Source of the DNA: Rhodobacteraceae bacterium F11138
GTDB taxonomy: Bacteria > Pseudomonadota > Alphaproteobacteria > Rhodobacterales > Rhodobacteraceae
Reading direction: 5' to 3'
NCBI GenBank assembly: GCA_016521575.1
Contig: JAEKDP010000002.1
Location: forward strand, 720,098 to 784,097
Length of the DNA stretch: 64,000 bases
A model generated the notes under the pieces. It was not told where the DNA came from. It did no database searches and saw only the letters and a program-made list of their open reading frames with translations. Each line of letters begins with the position of its first letter. The stretch's first letter is position 1. Position numbers and translations under genes: made by a program. Below, one piece after another: positions 8,161-17,863 of this stretch.

Positions 8161-11100
8161 ATGAGGGCCTGGGCGCTACCTCAACTCAACCTCCGCGGCA
8201 CCCGCACCTCACCCTGGAAGAGCGTCGCGCCGGTGCGCGCGGAGCTTTTCGGTATCGAAAGGCTGGAGCAACACGCCGCCAGCCTGGCCGAGGTGCAGCG
8301 TATCTGCGCCTCTTCACCGCGTGTCGCATCACTGCGCCAGCGACTGGACGACAATGCGACGGCTCTGAGGGCCACTCGCAAGGCCTGTCTCTCAGAGTTG
8401 GCGTCGGGAAAACCTATTGTCCCCGCCGCCCAATGGCTGGTGGACAATTTTCACAGGGTCGAGGCGCAGGTGCGCGACTGCCGTACGGATTTGCCGCCCA
8501 GCTACTACAAGCTCCTGCCGAAACTCGCCCAAGGGCCGTTTCACGGTTATCCACGAGTGTTCGAATTGATCTGGGCCTATGTTGCCCATACGGACAGCCA
8601 TCTCGACGCCCCCGCCCTGTCCCGCTTTCTGCGCGCCTATCAGCAGGTCCAGCCCCTAACGATAGGAGAGCTCTGGGCGGTTCCGATAACGCTCCGCCTC
8701 GTCCTTCTGGAAAACCTGCGGCGGCTGGCCGACCAGATCACCTTCGGTCACAGGATGCGCCTGTCGGCGGATGCCCTTGCGGATCGGCTCCTGGAGGCCG
8801 GCCAGACCGAGATCGGGATCCCTGCAGATATTGGCGCGTCCGAGCCACTTTCTGAGATCTTTGCCGCGCAGTTGGCGAAGCGGCTACGTGATTGCGACCC
8901 TGTCACAACACCGGCCATCGGCTGGCTGGAGGATCGGCTGGCCAAGCAGGGGTCGAATGTCGACCTGGCGGTCCGGCATGCACAGGAGCGTCAGGGCGCC
9001 TCGAACGTCACGGTTCGAAACGTCATCACCAGCCTGCGCACGATCGCTGAGACGGACTGGCCAGAGCTCTTTGAAAGTGTCAGCCTGGTCGATGCGAAGT
9101 TGCGGGAGCATCCGGGATTTTCGGCGATGGATTTCGCCAGCCGCAACCTCTATCGCGATGCCCTCGAGGATCTCGCTCGTCACAGTGACTACAGCGAATT
9201 GGATCTGGCCGAGCAGGTGCTGGCGACGGCGGTGGCTGCGCCGGAAGCGGATGGCGACCGGATTTCCGAGCCGGAAATCCTGCGGAGAAGCGATCCGGGC
9301 TGGCATCTCCTCGCCGAGGGCCGGGAGGCGTTCGAACGCCAGATCGGCTATCGATATAGGGGATGGCATCGCCCGCAGTTCCGGCCTGGTCTCGCAGGAT
9401 ACCTTGGCAGCATTCTTTGTGTCACTCTTGGGCTGCTCGCGCTGAGCGCATGGAGTCTGGTGGCTCTTTCCGGCCCATCCGCGTCATGGACCATGCTTGC
9501 GCTCTGGCTCCTCGCAGCGGTCATCCCGGCCAGCGCCGTCGCTCAACTTATCGTTGATCGCATGGTGGCCTGGGCCGTACCTGCCACGGCACTGCCGGGA
9601 CTGGCGCTTGAGAGCGGCGTGCCGTCTTCGCTGCGCACGCTCGTGGTTGTGCCGACAATGCTGACAAATGGCGCAGAGCTGACCGAACAACTCGAAGGGC
9701 TGGAAGTCCATTATCTGTCCGGCGCCCAAGGAGACGTGACTTTTGCAATCCTGACCGACGGGCTGGACGCCCCCGGACAGGACATGCCGGAGGATGCGCC
9801 ACTTGTCGCGTTGATCGACGTCGAGGTTGCCCGACTGAACCAGGTCTACGGCGCGGGTCCCGCCGGTGCCCGCTTTCTGCACCTGCATCGTGACCGCCGT
9901 TACAACGCCGCCGAACAGATTTGGATGGGATGGGAGCGCAAACGCGGCAAGCTGCACGAGCTCAACCGTCTGTTGCGCGGTGCCGATGATACCGACTACC
10001 GCACGGCAGAGGGTCATGTGCCAGCCGTGCCCCCCGGGGTGCGCTACGTCCTGACGCTCGATTCCGACACCCGGATGCCGCGTGACGCGGCCTTGCGGCT
10101 GATCGGCAAGATGGCGCACCCGCTGAACCAGCCGATCTTCGATACGGCCCTCAGCCGGGTCAGTGCTGGTCACGCCATACTACAGCCGAGGATCACCCCC
10201 GCCCTGACACCGGAACGGCACGGCACGGCATTTCAGCGCGCGACCTCGGGTCCGGGCGGGATGGATCCCTATGCTGCAGCTGCGTCGGACGTCTATCAGG
10301 ATCTCTTCGGCGAGGGCTCCTTTACCGGCAAGGGCATCTACGACGTCGATGTCTTCCAGGCGGCGATGGCCGGGCGCGTGCCCGAAAACGCCCTTCTCAG
10401 CCATGACCTGCTTGAAGGCATCTTCGCCCGGGCCGGGCTCGTCTCGGACGTGGAACTGATCGAGTCCTTCCCCGACCGACAGGACCTCGCTGCGCGGCGC
10501 ATCCATCGCTGGAGTCGCGGCGACTGGCAACTCCTGCCCTGGCTTGGCCGGAAAGGCGGGCTGGGCGCGCTGGGACGGGTCAAGGTGCTGGACACGCTGC
10601 GCCGCTCGTTGTTGGCCCCGGCTACGCTTGTCCTGTTGACACTGGGGTGGCTTCTGCCTGGCCCGGCGGCCTTGCTGGCGACGGCTCTGACGCTGGTCGC
10701 CATGAGCCTGCCCGCTTTCCTGCACGCAGCCCTTTCCGCCGTTCCGCATCAGCGCCGCCTTCACATGGGCAACCACCTGCGCCTGATGCAGGAAGACCTG
10801 TCGCTTGCCGTGCTGCAAACCGGGCTGGCGGTCAGCTTTCTCGCCGACGCCGCCTGGCGCGCGCTCGATGCCATCGCCCGCACACTTTGGCGATTGACGG
10901 TCTCACGGCGGCATCTCCTGGAATGGACCACGGCGGCCTCGGTCTCGGCCGCTCCGCGCCCCGATCTGCGGGGATTTTCCCGTGCCATGGCGCCGGGGAT
11001 CCTGCTGGGACTGTCGACCACAGGCCTGGCCGGCTTGGCCGCCCCCGGTGCGCTCCCCCTGATCCTGCCCTTTGCAGCCCTCTGGCTTGCCGCGCCGCTC

Positions 11101-14100
11101 ATCGCCTTTCGAGTCAGTCAGCCTTCCCGCGCACAACCCGACGCCGCCCTTACCCCGCAGGATGCCCAGGAATTGCGCCTGATCGCACGCAGGACATGGC
11201 ACTATTTCGAGACCTTCGTCACGCCAGAAGACAGCCATCTGCCCCCGGACAACTTTCAGGAGCAACCACACTCGACGCTCGCGCACAGAACTTCGCCCAC
11301 AAATATGGGGCTTTATCTTCTGTCCACTGTCACAGCCCGCGATTTCGGCTGGATCGGCCTGCGTCAGGCGGCCAGCCGGATCGCCGCGACCCTTGGCACG
11401 ATGCAAGCGCTGCCGCGGGTAAAGGGGCATTTCTACAACTGGTACGACACGCGAGACGGCAGGGTTCTCGACCCGCCCTATGTCTCGTCGGTGGACAGCG
11501 GCAATCTGGCCGGCCACCTGATCGCACTGGCCAACGCCTGCGAGGACTGGGTCGCGCATTCCGGCGCGACGCCACGTCAGAGATCTCAGGGGCTGACCGA
11601 TCTTCTTGACCTGGTGGAGCGTGACGCAGAGCGGTTAGAGTCCCCGCTCAGTGACTCCTGCTCCGAGGCGATTGGATCGCTGCGCGATGGCCTGAAACAG
11701 GCTGAAGTGAACTGGCCCTTCCTGCAACGCCTGGCGGCCAAGGCCGAACACGCCACTCCGACGCCCGCGGCTATGCCCCCGCATGCGCCCCGATGGTTGT
11801 CCTTGCTTCGCGACGGCTTGGCCGAAGCCGCGACAGATGCCGCGTCAACTGAGGCCGACCATGCCGCTCGGGCCGCAGAATTGCATCGGCTGGGAATGCA
11901 GGCCCGCCGGCTCGCAGTGGACATGGATTTCGGCTTCCTGCTTGACCCCGAGCGCAAGCTGCTGTCCATCGGCTACTCGGTCCATGAGAGCAGTCTCGAT
12001 CCGTCCTGCTATGACCTCCTGGCCTCCGAGGCGCGTCTGGCCAGTCTCTTCGCCGTCGCCAAACAGGATCTGCCGCTGCGGCACTGGTTCCGTCTGGGGC
12101 GGACGGTCACCGCAACCCGTGGCGGCGCCGTTCTCGTCTCCTGGGCCGGCTCGATGTTCGAGTACCTGATGCCTGGGCTGGTGATGCGAGAACCCGAAGG
12201 CGGTCAGCTGGGTCGCACCTGTCGATTGGTCGTCGAGAGACAGATCGCCTACGGACGGGCGCAAGGCGTCCCTTGGGGCATTTCGGAATCCGGTTTCAAC
12301 GCGCGGGATGTGGATTTCAACTATCAGTATTCCACCTTCGGTGTGCCGGGGCTTGGGCTCAAGCGCGGACTTGCCGGGGATCTGGTGATCGCGCCCTATG
12401 CAACCGGGCTGGCCGCGATGCTGAATCCCGGTGCTGCACGGCGGAACTACGACGACCTGGAGGCCATCGGCGGCCTTGGGCTCTGTGGCTTCTATGAAGC
12501 CCTCGACTTCACCCCCGACCGTGTGCTGCCGGGCCGTCGCGTTGCCGTGGTGCAAAGCTACATGGCCCATCATCAGGGGATGACCATCGTGGCCATCGCC
12601 AACGCCTTGACCGGCGGCCTGATGCGCCAGAGGTTCCACCACGAACCGATGGTCCATGCCAGCGAACTGCTGCTCCAGGAACGGCTGCCGCGCGATATCG
12701 ACCGCGCCTTGCCGCCGCTTGAGGACGCCAGGCCCGGCGGTCCGACGCCGTCCGAAGCGGACCGGGGCCGCCGGATTGCCGGCCGCCCGGGCGCCCCCCC
12801 GGTCACCCATCTCATGTCGAATGGACGCTACGCGGTTATGCTGACCGCCACGGGCGGGAGTTACAGCCGCTGGGGCGATATTGCGCTCACCCGCTGGCGC
12901 GAGGACGCGACACGAGACCCGCATGGCGCCACCCTTCACATCCGAAATCTCTCGGACGGCTCTGACCAGAGGTTCGGACCTGGCGCGCCGGATACCGCCG
13001 ACGCGGAGGACGTGCAGTTCTTCGAGGATCACGCGACCTTCACCGCCCGGACCGGCCAGCTCGAAACGGTGCTGGATGTTCTCGTCTCGGGCGAGGCGGA
13101 TGCGGAGGTGCGACGCCTGTCGGTGACCAATGGCGGGCGCAAACCCCGGGAACTGGATGTAACGTCCTACGTCGAATTGACACTGGCGGATCCGGCCTCA
13201 GAACTGGCGCACCCGGCCTTCTCGCGGATGTTCGTTCAGACCGAGTTCCTGCCCGAATACGGCGCGTTGATTGCGTGGCGCAGGCGGCGCAGCCCGGAGG
13301 AACCGGAAATCTGGGTGGCGCAGTTCACCGTGGCCGAGGGGACGACCGTCGCGCCGCTGCAATATGACAGTGATCGCAACAGCGCTTTCGGCCGCGATCA
13401 TGACCAGGCCCAGCCGCGCGCCATAACCGATCCGGCGCCTCTCGCCGGAACCACGGGCACGGTGTTGGATCCGGTTTTCGCATTGCGCAACCGGCTCCTG
13501 ATCGCGCCTGGGCGCACCGCACGGATCCTGGTCTGGATGGTGGCTGCCGACAGCCGCGAAGCGCTGATGGATCTGATCGACCGGCATCACGACCGCAGCG
13601 CCTATGACCGCGCACGGACCCTGGCCTGGACCCAGGCTCAGGTGCAACTGCGCCATCTAGGCATCTCGCCGACCGAAGCCGCCGACTTCCAACGCCTCGC
13701 CGCCCCTGTCCTCTATCATGATCGCCGTTTCCGCCTGCCTTCTGCCACCTTGATACGGGGCGCCGGACGTCAATCCGGCCTTTGGCCGCTCGCGATTTCC
13801 GGCGACTTGCCGATCGTGGTGCTGCGCATCGACGATCCCGCCGATATCGGACAGGTTCGTGCCTTGCTACAGGCCCATGAGTACTGGCTGGGAAGGCAGC
13901 TTGCGGTCGATCTGGTGATCCTCAACGAGCACCCTGCCTCCTATGTCAAGGATCTGCAGACCGCCATCGACATCGCCTTGCGCAGCAGCCATTCCCGTCC
14001 CGGCGACGACACGCGACCGGCCCGGGGCGCCGTGTTTGCGCTGCGCTCCGACCTGATCGCACCAGATACGCGGGCGCTTCTCCTGGCTGCAGCGCGGGTT

Positions 14101-16785
14101 GTGATGCTGGCCCGGCGTGGCATGATCGGCGAACAGCTCGACGCCCTTCTTGCCGATCCTGTTACAGCTGACACCATGATCGCAGACACGCGACAGATTG
14201 GCCCCGCCCCGCAACCCGCCAATGCGCTCCGACTGCGCGCAAACAGACGTGACAGAACCGCCCCGCAGCGGGACGAGGCCAGGCCGCTATCCGACCGCCG
14301 GGACCTCGAGTTCTACAATGGCACAGGCGGGTTCGACCGGGAGGGACGAGAATATGTCATCCGCCTTGGCCCACCGGACAGCACGCCTGCCCCATGGATC
14401 AACGTGATCGCCAATCCGGACTTCGGATTCCAGGTGTCGGCAAGCGGCAGCGGTTTTACCTGGGCCGAGAACAGCCGCGACAACCAGCTAACGCCCTGGT
14501 CCAATGATGCTGTGGCAGACCCTCCGGGCGAGGCAATCTATATCCGAGACGACGACAGCGGCGTGTTGTTTTCACCGACTGCGCGCCCTCTGCCGCTTTC
14601 TGCAGGGGCCGGTCCGCACATCGTGCGCCACGGCTTCGGCTACAGCCGGTTCGAGCATCAGGCGAATGGCATCGACTGCGAATTGGTACAGTTCGTGCCG
14701 CGCGCCGATCCGGTCAGGGTCTCGCGGCTGTTCCTGCGCAATACAGGGACGCAGCCCCGGAGGTTGAGCGTCGTCACCTATAGCGAACCCGTCATGGGTC
14801 AATCGCGCGCCGCCTCGGCCCCGTTCCTCGTGACCTCGCACGAGCCGGAAACCGGCGCGCTTCTGGTCCAGAATCCATGGAACACTACCTTTCCCGGCCG
14901 GGTGATGTTCGCGGCGCTCAACGCGCCTTCCGGTCCGGCCGAGGCCTGGACAGGAGATCGCACCGAATTTCTGGGCTCGGGCGGCGGCCATGCCAATCCC
15001 GCCGCACTACGCCGGGGCGCCGTCATGTCGGGGCGGGTCGGAGCGGGGCTCGATCCCTGCCTCGCGATGATGAAGACCCTGACCCTGGCCCCTGGCGAGA
15101 GCATTGAGCTCGTCCATCTTCTCGGCCAATGCGCAGACGCGGCGGCGGTCGTCCCGCTTCTGAAAAGGCTGCGGTCCGCCGATATGCAGGCCGAACTGGC
15201 CGCGGTACAGACCTATTGGGACGACACGCTGGGCGATCTCCGGATCGAGACGCCGGACCGGGCGATGGATATCATGGTCAACGGCTGGCTGCCCTATCAG
15301 GCGCTCGCCTGCCGGATCGAGGCGCGCGCGGCCTTCTACCAGGCAAGCGGCGCCTACGGGTTCCGCGACCAGCTGCAGGACAACATGGCCTTCATGCTGA
15401 CGCGCCCCGACCGCACCCGCGCGCATCTGCTGCGGGTCGCCGCCCGCCAGTTCCCGGAAGGCGACGTGCAGCACTGGTGGCTGCCGCATTCCGGCCAGGG
15501 GGTACGGACGCGCATTTCCGACGATTGCGTTTGGCTCGGCCATGCTGTCGCCGCCTATGTGACGAGTACGGGCGACAGGGCGATACTGGACGAACAGGTG
15601 CCCTTCCTCGAAGGGCATCGCCTCGGAGAGACCGAGCACGACGCGTTCTTCCTGCCCGACGATGCGGGCCACGGTGCGGCGCTGTTCGATCATTGCGCCC
15701 TGGGGCTGGACCGCGCACTCAGCCTGACCGGGGAGCACGGTCTGCCGCTGATCGGCAGCGGCGACTGGAACGACGGGATGAACCGCGTCGGCGCCGCCGG
15801 CCGCGGCGAAAGCGTCTGGCTGGGCTGGCTGCTGCTGCAGACGCTCGGCGCCTTCGTGCCGCTTGCGGAAAAGCGCGATCCGGCCCGGGCACGGCGCTGG
15901 CTCGAGCAGGCCGAAACGCTGCGCCTCTCCATGGAGACCCATACCTGGGATGGGGACTGGTACCGCCGCGCGACCTTCGATGACGGAACATGGCTGGGAG
16001 CGGCCGGCTCCCCGGCCTGTTGCATCGACTCGATCCCGCAAAGCTGGGCGGTGTTGTCCGGACAGGCAGATCGCGACCGCGCGCGGCGCGCGATGGAGTC
16101 CGTCGACAGCCTTCTGGTCGATCGCGAAAACGATCTGGCGCGGCTGTTCACGCCGCCTTTCGGGATCGGTCCCGACTCGGGCTCGCAGGATCCGGGCTAC
16201 ATCGCCGGCTATCCGCCGGGGCTGCGCGAGAATGGCGGGCAATACAGCCATGCCGCGATGTGGGCCATTCTGGCCTGGGCGCGACTGGGGGATGGAGCGC
16301 GCGCTGCGGAGCTCTTCGCGATACTCAATCCGATCAATCACGCCCGGTCGCCTGAGGACGCACAGCGCTACGGGACGGAACCCTACGCCGTGGCCGCCGA
16401 TGTCTATTCCGTTGCACCGCATATCGGACGCGGCGGCTGGAGCTGGTACACGGGCTCGGCCGCGTGGATGCACCGCGCGGCCATCGAAGGCATCCTCGGC
16501 GTGACCCGGGACGGAGACCGTCTGCGGATCGCCCCCACCATGCCACCCGACTGGCCGGGATTTTCCATGACGCTGAGGGTGGCGGGCACGTCGTGCAGGA
16601 TCCGGATCGAGAGAGCGGATCATCCGAGAGCCACCCTGGATGGCCACCCCATCACGGCCGGGCCGGTGGTGTTCCTGCCGCTCGACGGCGGGTCTCACGA
16701 CCTGAACCTGACTCTCGGCCCCCTTGTGTCGACCGAGACGGCAACCGGAATCGACAGTTCTGCGCTCCCGATCCCGCCGGATTGA
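8161..16785 (+). CDS. ndvB: Cyclic beta-1,2-glucan synthase (NdvB/ChvB family)
   Basis: A giant membrane enzyme of about 2874 residues that builds, elongates and cyclises periplasmic beta-1,2-glucans from UDP-glucose, important for osmoadaptation and envelope function. Domains in order: an N-terminal cytoplasmic region; transmembrane segments at about 410-465; a GT84 glycosyltransferase domain with DSDTRMP at about 634 and RWSRGDW at about 783; further membrane segments at about 815-985; a glycoamylase-like domain with the AHHQGM motif at about 1469; and C-terminal GH94-type phosphorylase modules with GDWNDGM at about 2534. Length and order fit the family. I chose the ATG at 8161, preceded by AGGA, over an upstream in-frame start at 8080. 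A transglutaminase-like gene follows within 75 bases. Confidence 0.95.
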   Translation: MRAWALPQLNLRGTRTSPWKSVAPVRAELFGIERLEQHAASLAEVQRICASSPRVASLRQRLDDNATALRATRKACLSELASGKPIVPAAQWLVDNFHRVEAQVRDCRTDLPPSYYKLLPKLAQGPFHGYPRVFELIWAYVAHTDSHLDAPALSRFLRAYQQVQPLTIGELWAVPITLRLVLLENLRRLADQITFGHRMRLSADALADRLLEAGQTEIGIPADIGASEPLSEIFAAQLAKRLRDCDPVTTPAIGWLEDRLAKQGSNVDLAVRHAQERQGASNVTVRNVITSLRTIAETDWPELFESVSLVDAKLREHPGFSAMDFASRNLYRDALEDLARHSDYSELDLAEQVLATAVAAPEADGDRISEPEILRRSDPGWHLLAEGREAFERQIGYRYRGWHRPQFRPGLAGYLGSILCVTLGLLALSAWSLVALSGPSASWTMLALWLLAAVIPASAVAQLIVDRMVAWAVPATALPGLALESGVPSSLRTLVVVPTMLTNGAELTEQLEGLEVHYLSGAQGDVTFAILTDGLDAPGQDMPEDAPLVALIDVEVARLNQVYGAGPAGARFLHLHRDRRYNAAEQIWMGWERKRGKLHELNRLLRGADDTDYRTAEGHVPAVPPGVRYVLTLDSDTRMPRDAALRLIGKMAHPLNQPIFDTALSRVSAGHAILQPRITPALTPERHGTAFQRATSGPGGMDPYAAAASDVYQDLFGEGSFTGKGIYDVDVFQAAMAGRVPENALLSHDLLEGIFARAGLVSDVELIESFPDRQDLAARRIHRWSRGDWQLLPWLGRKGGLGALGRVKVLDTLRRSLLAPATLVLLTLGWLLPGPAALLATALTLVAMSLPAFLHAALSAVPHQRRLHMGNHLRLMQEDLSLAVLQTGLAVSFLADAAWRALDAIARTLWRLTVSRRHLLEWTTAASVSAAPRPDLRGFSRAMAPGILLGLSTTGLAGLAAPGALPLILPFAALWLAAPLIAFRVSQPSRAQPDAALTPQDAQELRLIARRTWHYFETFVTPEDSHLPPDNFQEQPHSTLAHRTSPTNMGLYLLSTVTARDFGWIGLRQAASRIAATLGTMQALPRVKGHFYNWYDTRDGRVLDPPYVSSVDSGNLAGHLIALANACEDWVAHSGATPRQRSQGLTDLLDLVERDAERLESPLSDSCSEAIGSLRDGLKQAEVNWPFLQRLAAKAEHATPTPAAMPPHAPRWLSLLRDGLAEAATDAASTEADHAARAAELHRLGMQARRLAVDMDFGFLLDPERKLLSIGYSVHESSLDPSCYDLLASEARLASLFAVAKQDLPLRHWFRLGRTVTATRGGAVLVSWAGSMFEYLMPGLVMREPEGGQLGRTCRLVVERQIAYGRAQGVPWGISESGFNARDVDFNYQYSTFGVPGLGLKRGLAGDLVIAPYATGLAAMLNPGAARRNYDDLEAIGGLGLCGFYEALDFTPDRVLPGRRVAVVQSYMAHHQGMTIVAIANALTGGLMRQRFHHEPMVHASELLLQERLPRDIDRALPPLEDARPGGPTPSEADRGRRIAGRPGAPPVTHLMSNGRYAVMLTATGGSYSRWGDIALTRWREDATRDPHGATLHIRNLSDGSDQRFGPGAPDTADAEDVQFFEDHATFTARTGQLETVLDVLVSGEADAEVRRLSVTNGGRKPRELDVTSYVELTLADPASELAHPAFSRMFVQTEFLPEYGALIAWRRRRSPEEPEIWVAQFTVAEGTTVAPLQYDSDRNSAFGRDHDQAQPRAITDPAPLAGTTGTVLDPVFALRNRLLIAPGRTARILVWMVAADSREALMDLIDRHHDRSAYDRARTLAWTQAQVQLRHLGISPTEAADFQRLAAPVLYHDRRFRLPSATLIRGAGRQSGLWPLAISGDLPIVVLRIDDPADIGQVRALLQAHEYWLGRQLAVDLVILNEHPASYVKDLQTAIDIALRSSHSRPGDDTRPARGAVFALRSDLIAPDTRALLLAAARVVMLARRGMIGEQLDALLADPVTADTMIADTRQIGPAPQPANALRLRANRRDRTAPQRDEARPLSDRRDLEFYNGTGGFDREGREYVIRLGPPDSTPAPWINVIANPDFGFQVSASGSGFTWAENSRDNQLTPWSNDAVADPPGEAIYIRDDDSGVLFSPTARPLPLSAGAGPHIVRHGFGYSRFEHQANGIDCELVQFVPRADPVRVSRLFLRNTGTQPRRLSVVTYSEPVMGQSRAASAPFLVTSHEPETGALLVQNPWNTTFPGRVMFAALNAPSGPAEAWTGDRTEFLGSGGGHANPAALRRGAVMSGRVGAGLDPCLAMMKTLTLAPGESIELVHLLGQCADAAAVVPLLKRLRSADMQAELAAVQTYWDDTLGDLRIETPDRAMDIMVNGWLPYQALACRIEARAAFYQASGAYGFRDQLQDNMAFMLTRPDRTRAHLLRVAARQFPEGDVQHWWLPHSGQGVRTRISDDCVWLGHAVAAYVTSTGDRAILDEQVPFLEGHRLGETEHDAFFLPDDAGHGAALFDHCALGLDRALSLTGEHGLPLIGSGDWNDGMNRVGAAGRGESVWLGWLLLQTLGAFVPLAEKRDPARARRWLEQAETLRLSMETHTWDGDWYRRATFDDGTWLGAAGSPACCIDSIPQSWAVLSGQADRDRARRAMESVDSLLVDRENDLARLFTPPFGIGPDSGSQDPGYIAGYPPGLRENGGQYSHAAMWAILAWARLGDGARAAELFAILNPINHARSPEDAQRYGTEPYAVAADVYSVAPHIGRGGWSWYTGSAAWMHRAAIEGILGVTRDGDRLRIAPTMPPDWPGFSMTLRVAGTSCRIRIERADHPRATLDGHPITAGPVVFLPLDGGSHDLNLTLGPLVSTETATGIDSSALPIPPD

Positions 16786-16857
16786 CCGCCTGTCCAACCG
16801 TCGCCACTCAATCGACCCGACGCCGGGTGACCGCATTGCAGCCGAAAGGCACCTAAC

Positions 16858-17730
16858 GTGACCACGCTGACGACCTATCACAAGACCGAATACCGCTACG
16901 GCGAGCCCGTTCTGCTTGGACCTCATCGGATGATGCTGCGCCCGCGCGAAGCCCGGGACCTGCGGCTGGTGTCGCATGAGATCACCCTCACGCCCCATGC
17001 CGATATCACCTGGGCCCATGACGTTGCGGGCAATGCGGTCGCCACGGCACAGTTTAATCAGCCGAGCGACCATCTGATCATCGAAAGCCGTGCCACGGTC
17101 GATCTGACCGCCGCGGTCTGGCCGGTATTCGCCATAGCGGCGGAGGCAATCAGCTTTCCCTTCCTTTATTCAGGCGACGATTGGGCCGACCTCGGCGCCC
17201 TGACGGCACCACAATATCCCGACCCTGACGGCAAGTTTTCCAGCTGGGTCGAGGCCTTCATCCTTAAGCGCCCCACGGATACGTTGTCTCTGCTCAAGGA
17301 TATCGCCAACGGGGTGTCGACGCAGATCGCATATCAGGGGCGAGAGATGGAAGGGACACAGTCGCCGCTGGAAACACTTTCCCGCGGTTGGGGCTCATGC
17401 CGTGACTTTGCGGTGTTGTTTGCCGAAGCCGCGCGCATGCTCAGCTTCGGGGCACGCATCGTTTCCGGCTATCTCTTCGATCCCGAAACGCGCCTTGTCG
17501 GATCTGAAGGGGCGGGTTCTACCCATGCCTGGGCCGAAGTCTTCATTCCCGGTGCCGGCTGGGTCGCGTTCGACCCTACGAATCAGAGCGTCGGATCAAA
17601 GAATCTCATTCCCGTCGCCGTCGCCCGCGGCATTCATCAGGTCGTCCCGGTCACCGGGAGCTTCACGGGGCGGGGAAACACCCAGCGATGCATGACCGTC
17701 GAGGTGCACCACGCGGTCATCGAATACTGA
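16858..17730 (+). CDS. Transglutaminase-like family protein (active-site triad intact)
   Basis: 290 residues from a GTG start with AAAGG about 10 bases upstream. The N-terminal beta-rich part ([12 protein letters not shown] onward) is the bacterial transglutaminase-like N-terminal region. The papain-like core has the Cys in WGSCRDF (about 181), His in THAWAEV (about 223) and Asp in FDPTNQ (about 239), so the catalytic triad is complete. Relatives are thought to act as proteases or amidases; the substrate is unknown. The gene lies 72 bases after the glucan synthase on the same strand, suggesting co-expression and possibly an envelope role. A second, triad-defective relative lies at 25562. Confidence 0.85.
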   Translation: MTTLTTYHKTEYRYGEPVLLGPHRMMLRPREARDLRLVSHEITLTPHADITWAHDVAGNAVATAQFNQPSDHLIIESRATVDLTAAVWPVFAIAAEAISFPFLYSGDDWADLGALTAPQYPDPDGKFSSWVEAFILKRPTDTLSLLKDIANGVSTQIAYQGREMEGTQSPLETLSRGWGSCRDFAVLFAEAARMLSFGARIVSGYLFDPETRLVGSEGAGSTHAWAEVFIPGAGWVAFDPTNQSVGSKNLIPVAVARGIHQVVPVTGSFTGRGNTQRCMTVEVHHAVIEY

Positions 17731-17863
17731 TCACCGCGACCCCGGTCCGCGGCGACCGATCGAGGAGGGCCCTGCGCCAGTCTTCGAGGCAGAGCGAGAA
17801 CGAAAGACCACATATTGCGCGACGTCAGGACCTCTCCGCCGTCAATGCACTGGAGACCCCGGA

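Noticed and set aside
15007-17073. Long open frame on the minus strand opposite the glucan synthase and transglutaminase genes
   Set aside because: Arg/Gly/Pro-rich shadow of GC-rich coding sequence; no motif, and both opposite genes are clearly real.
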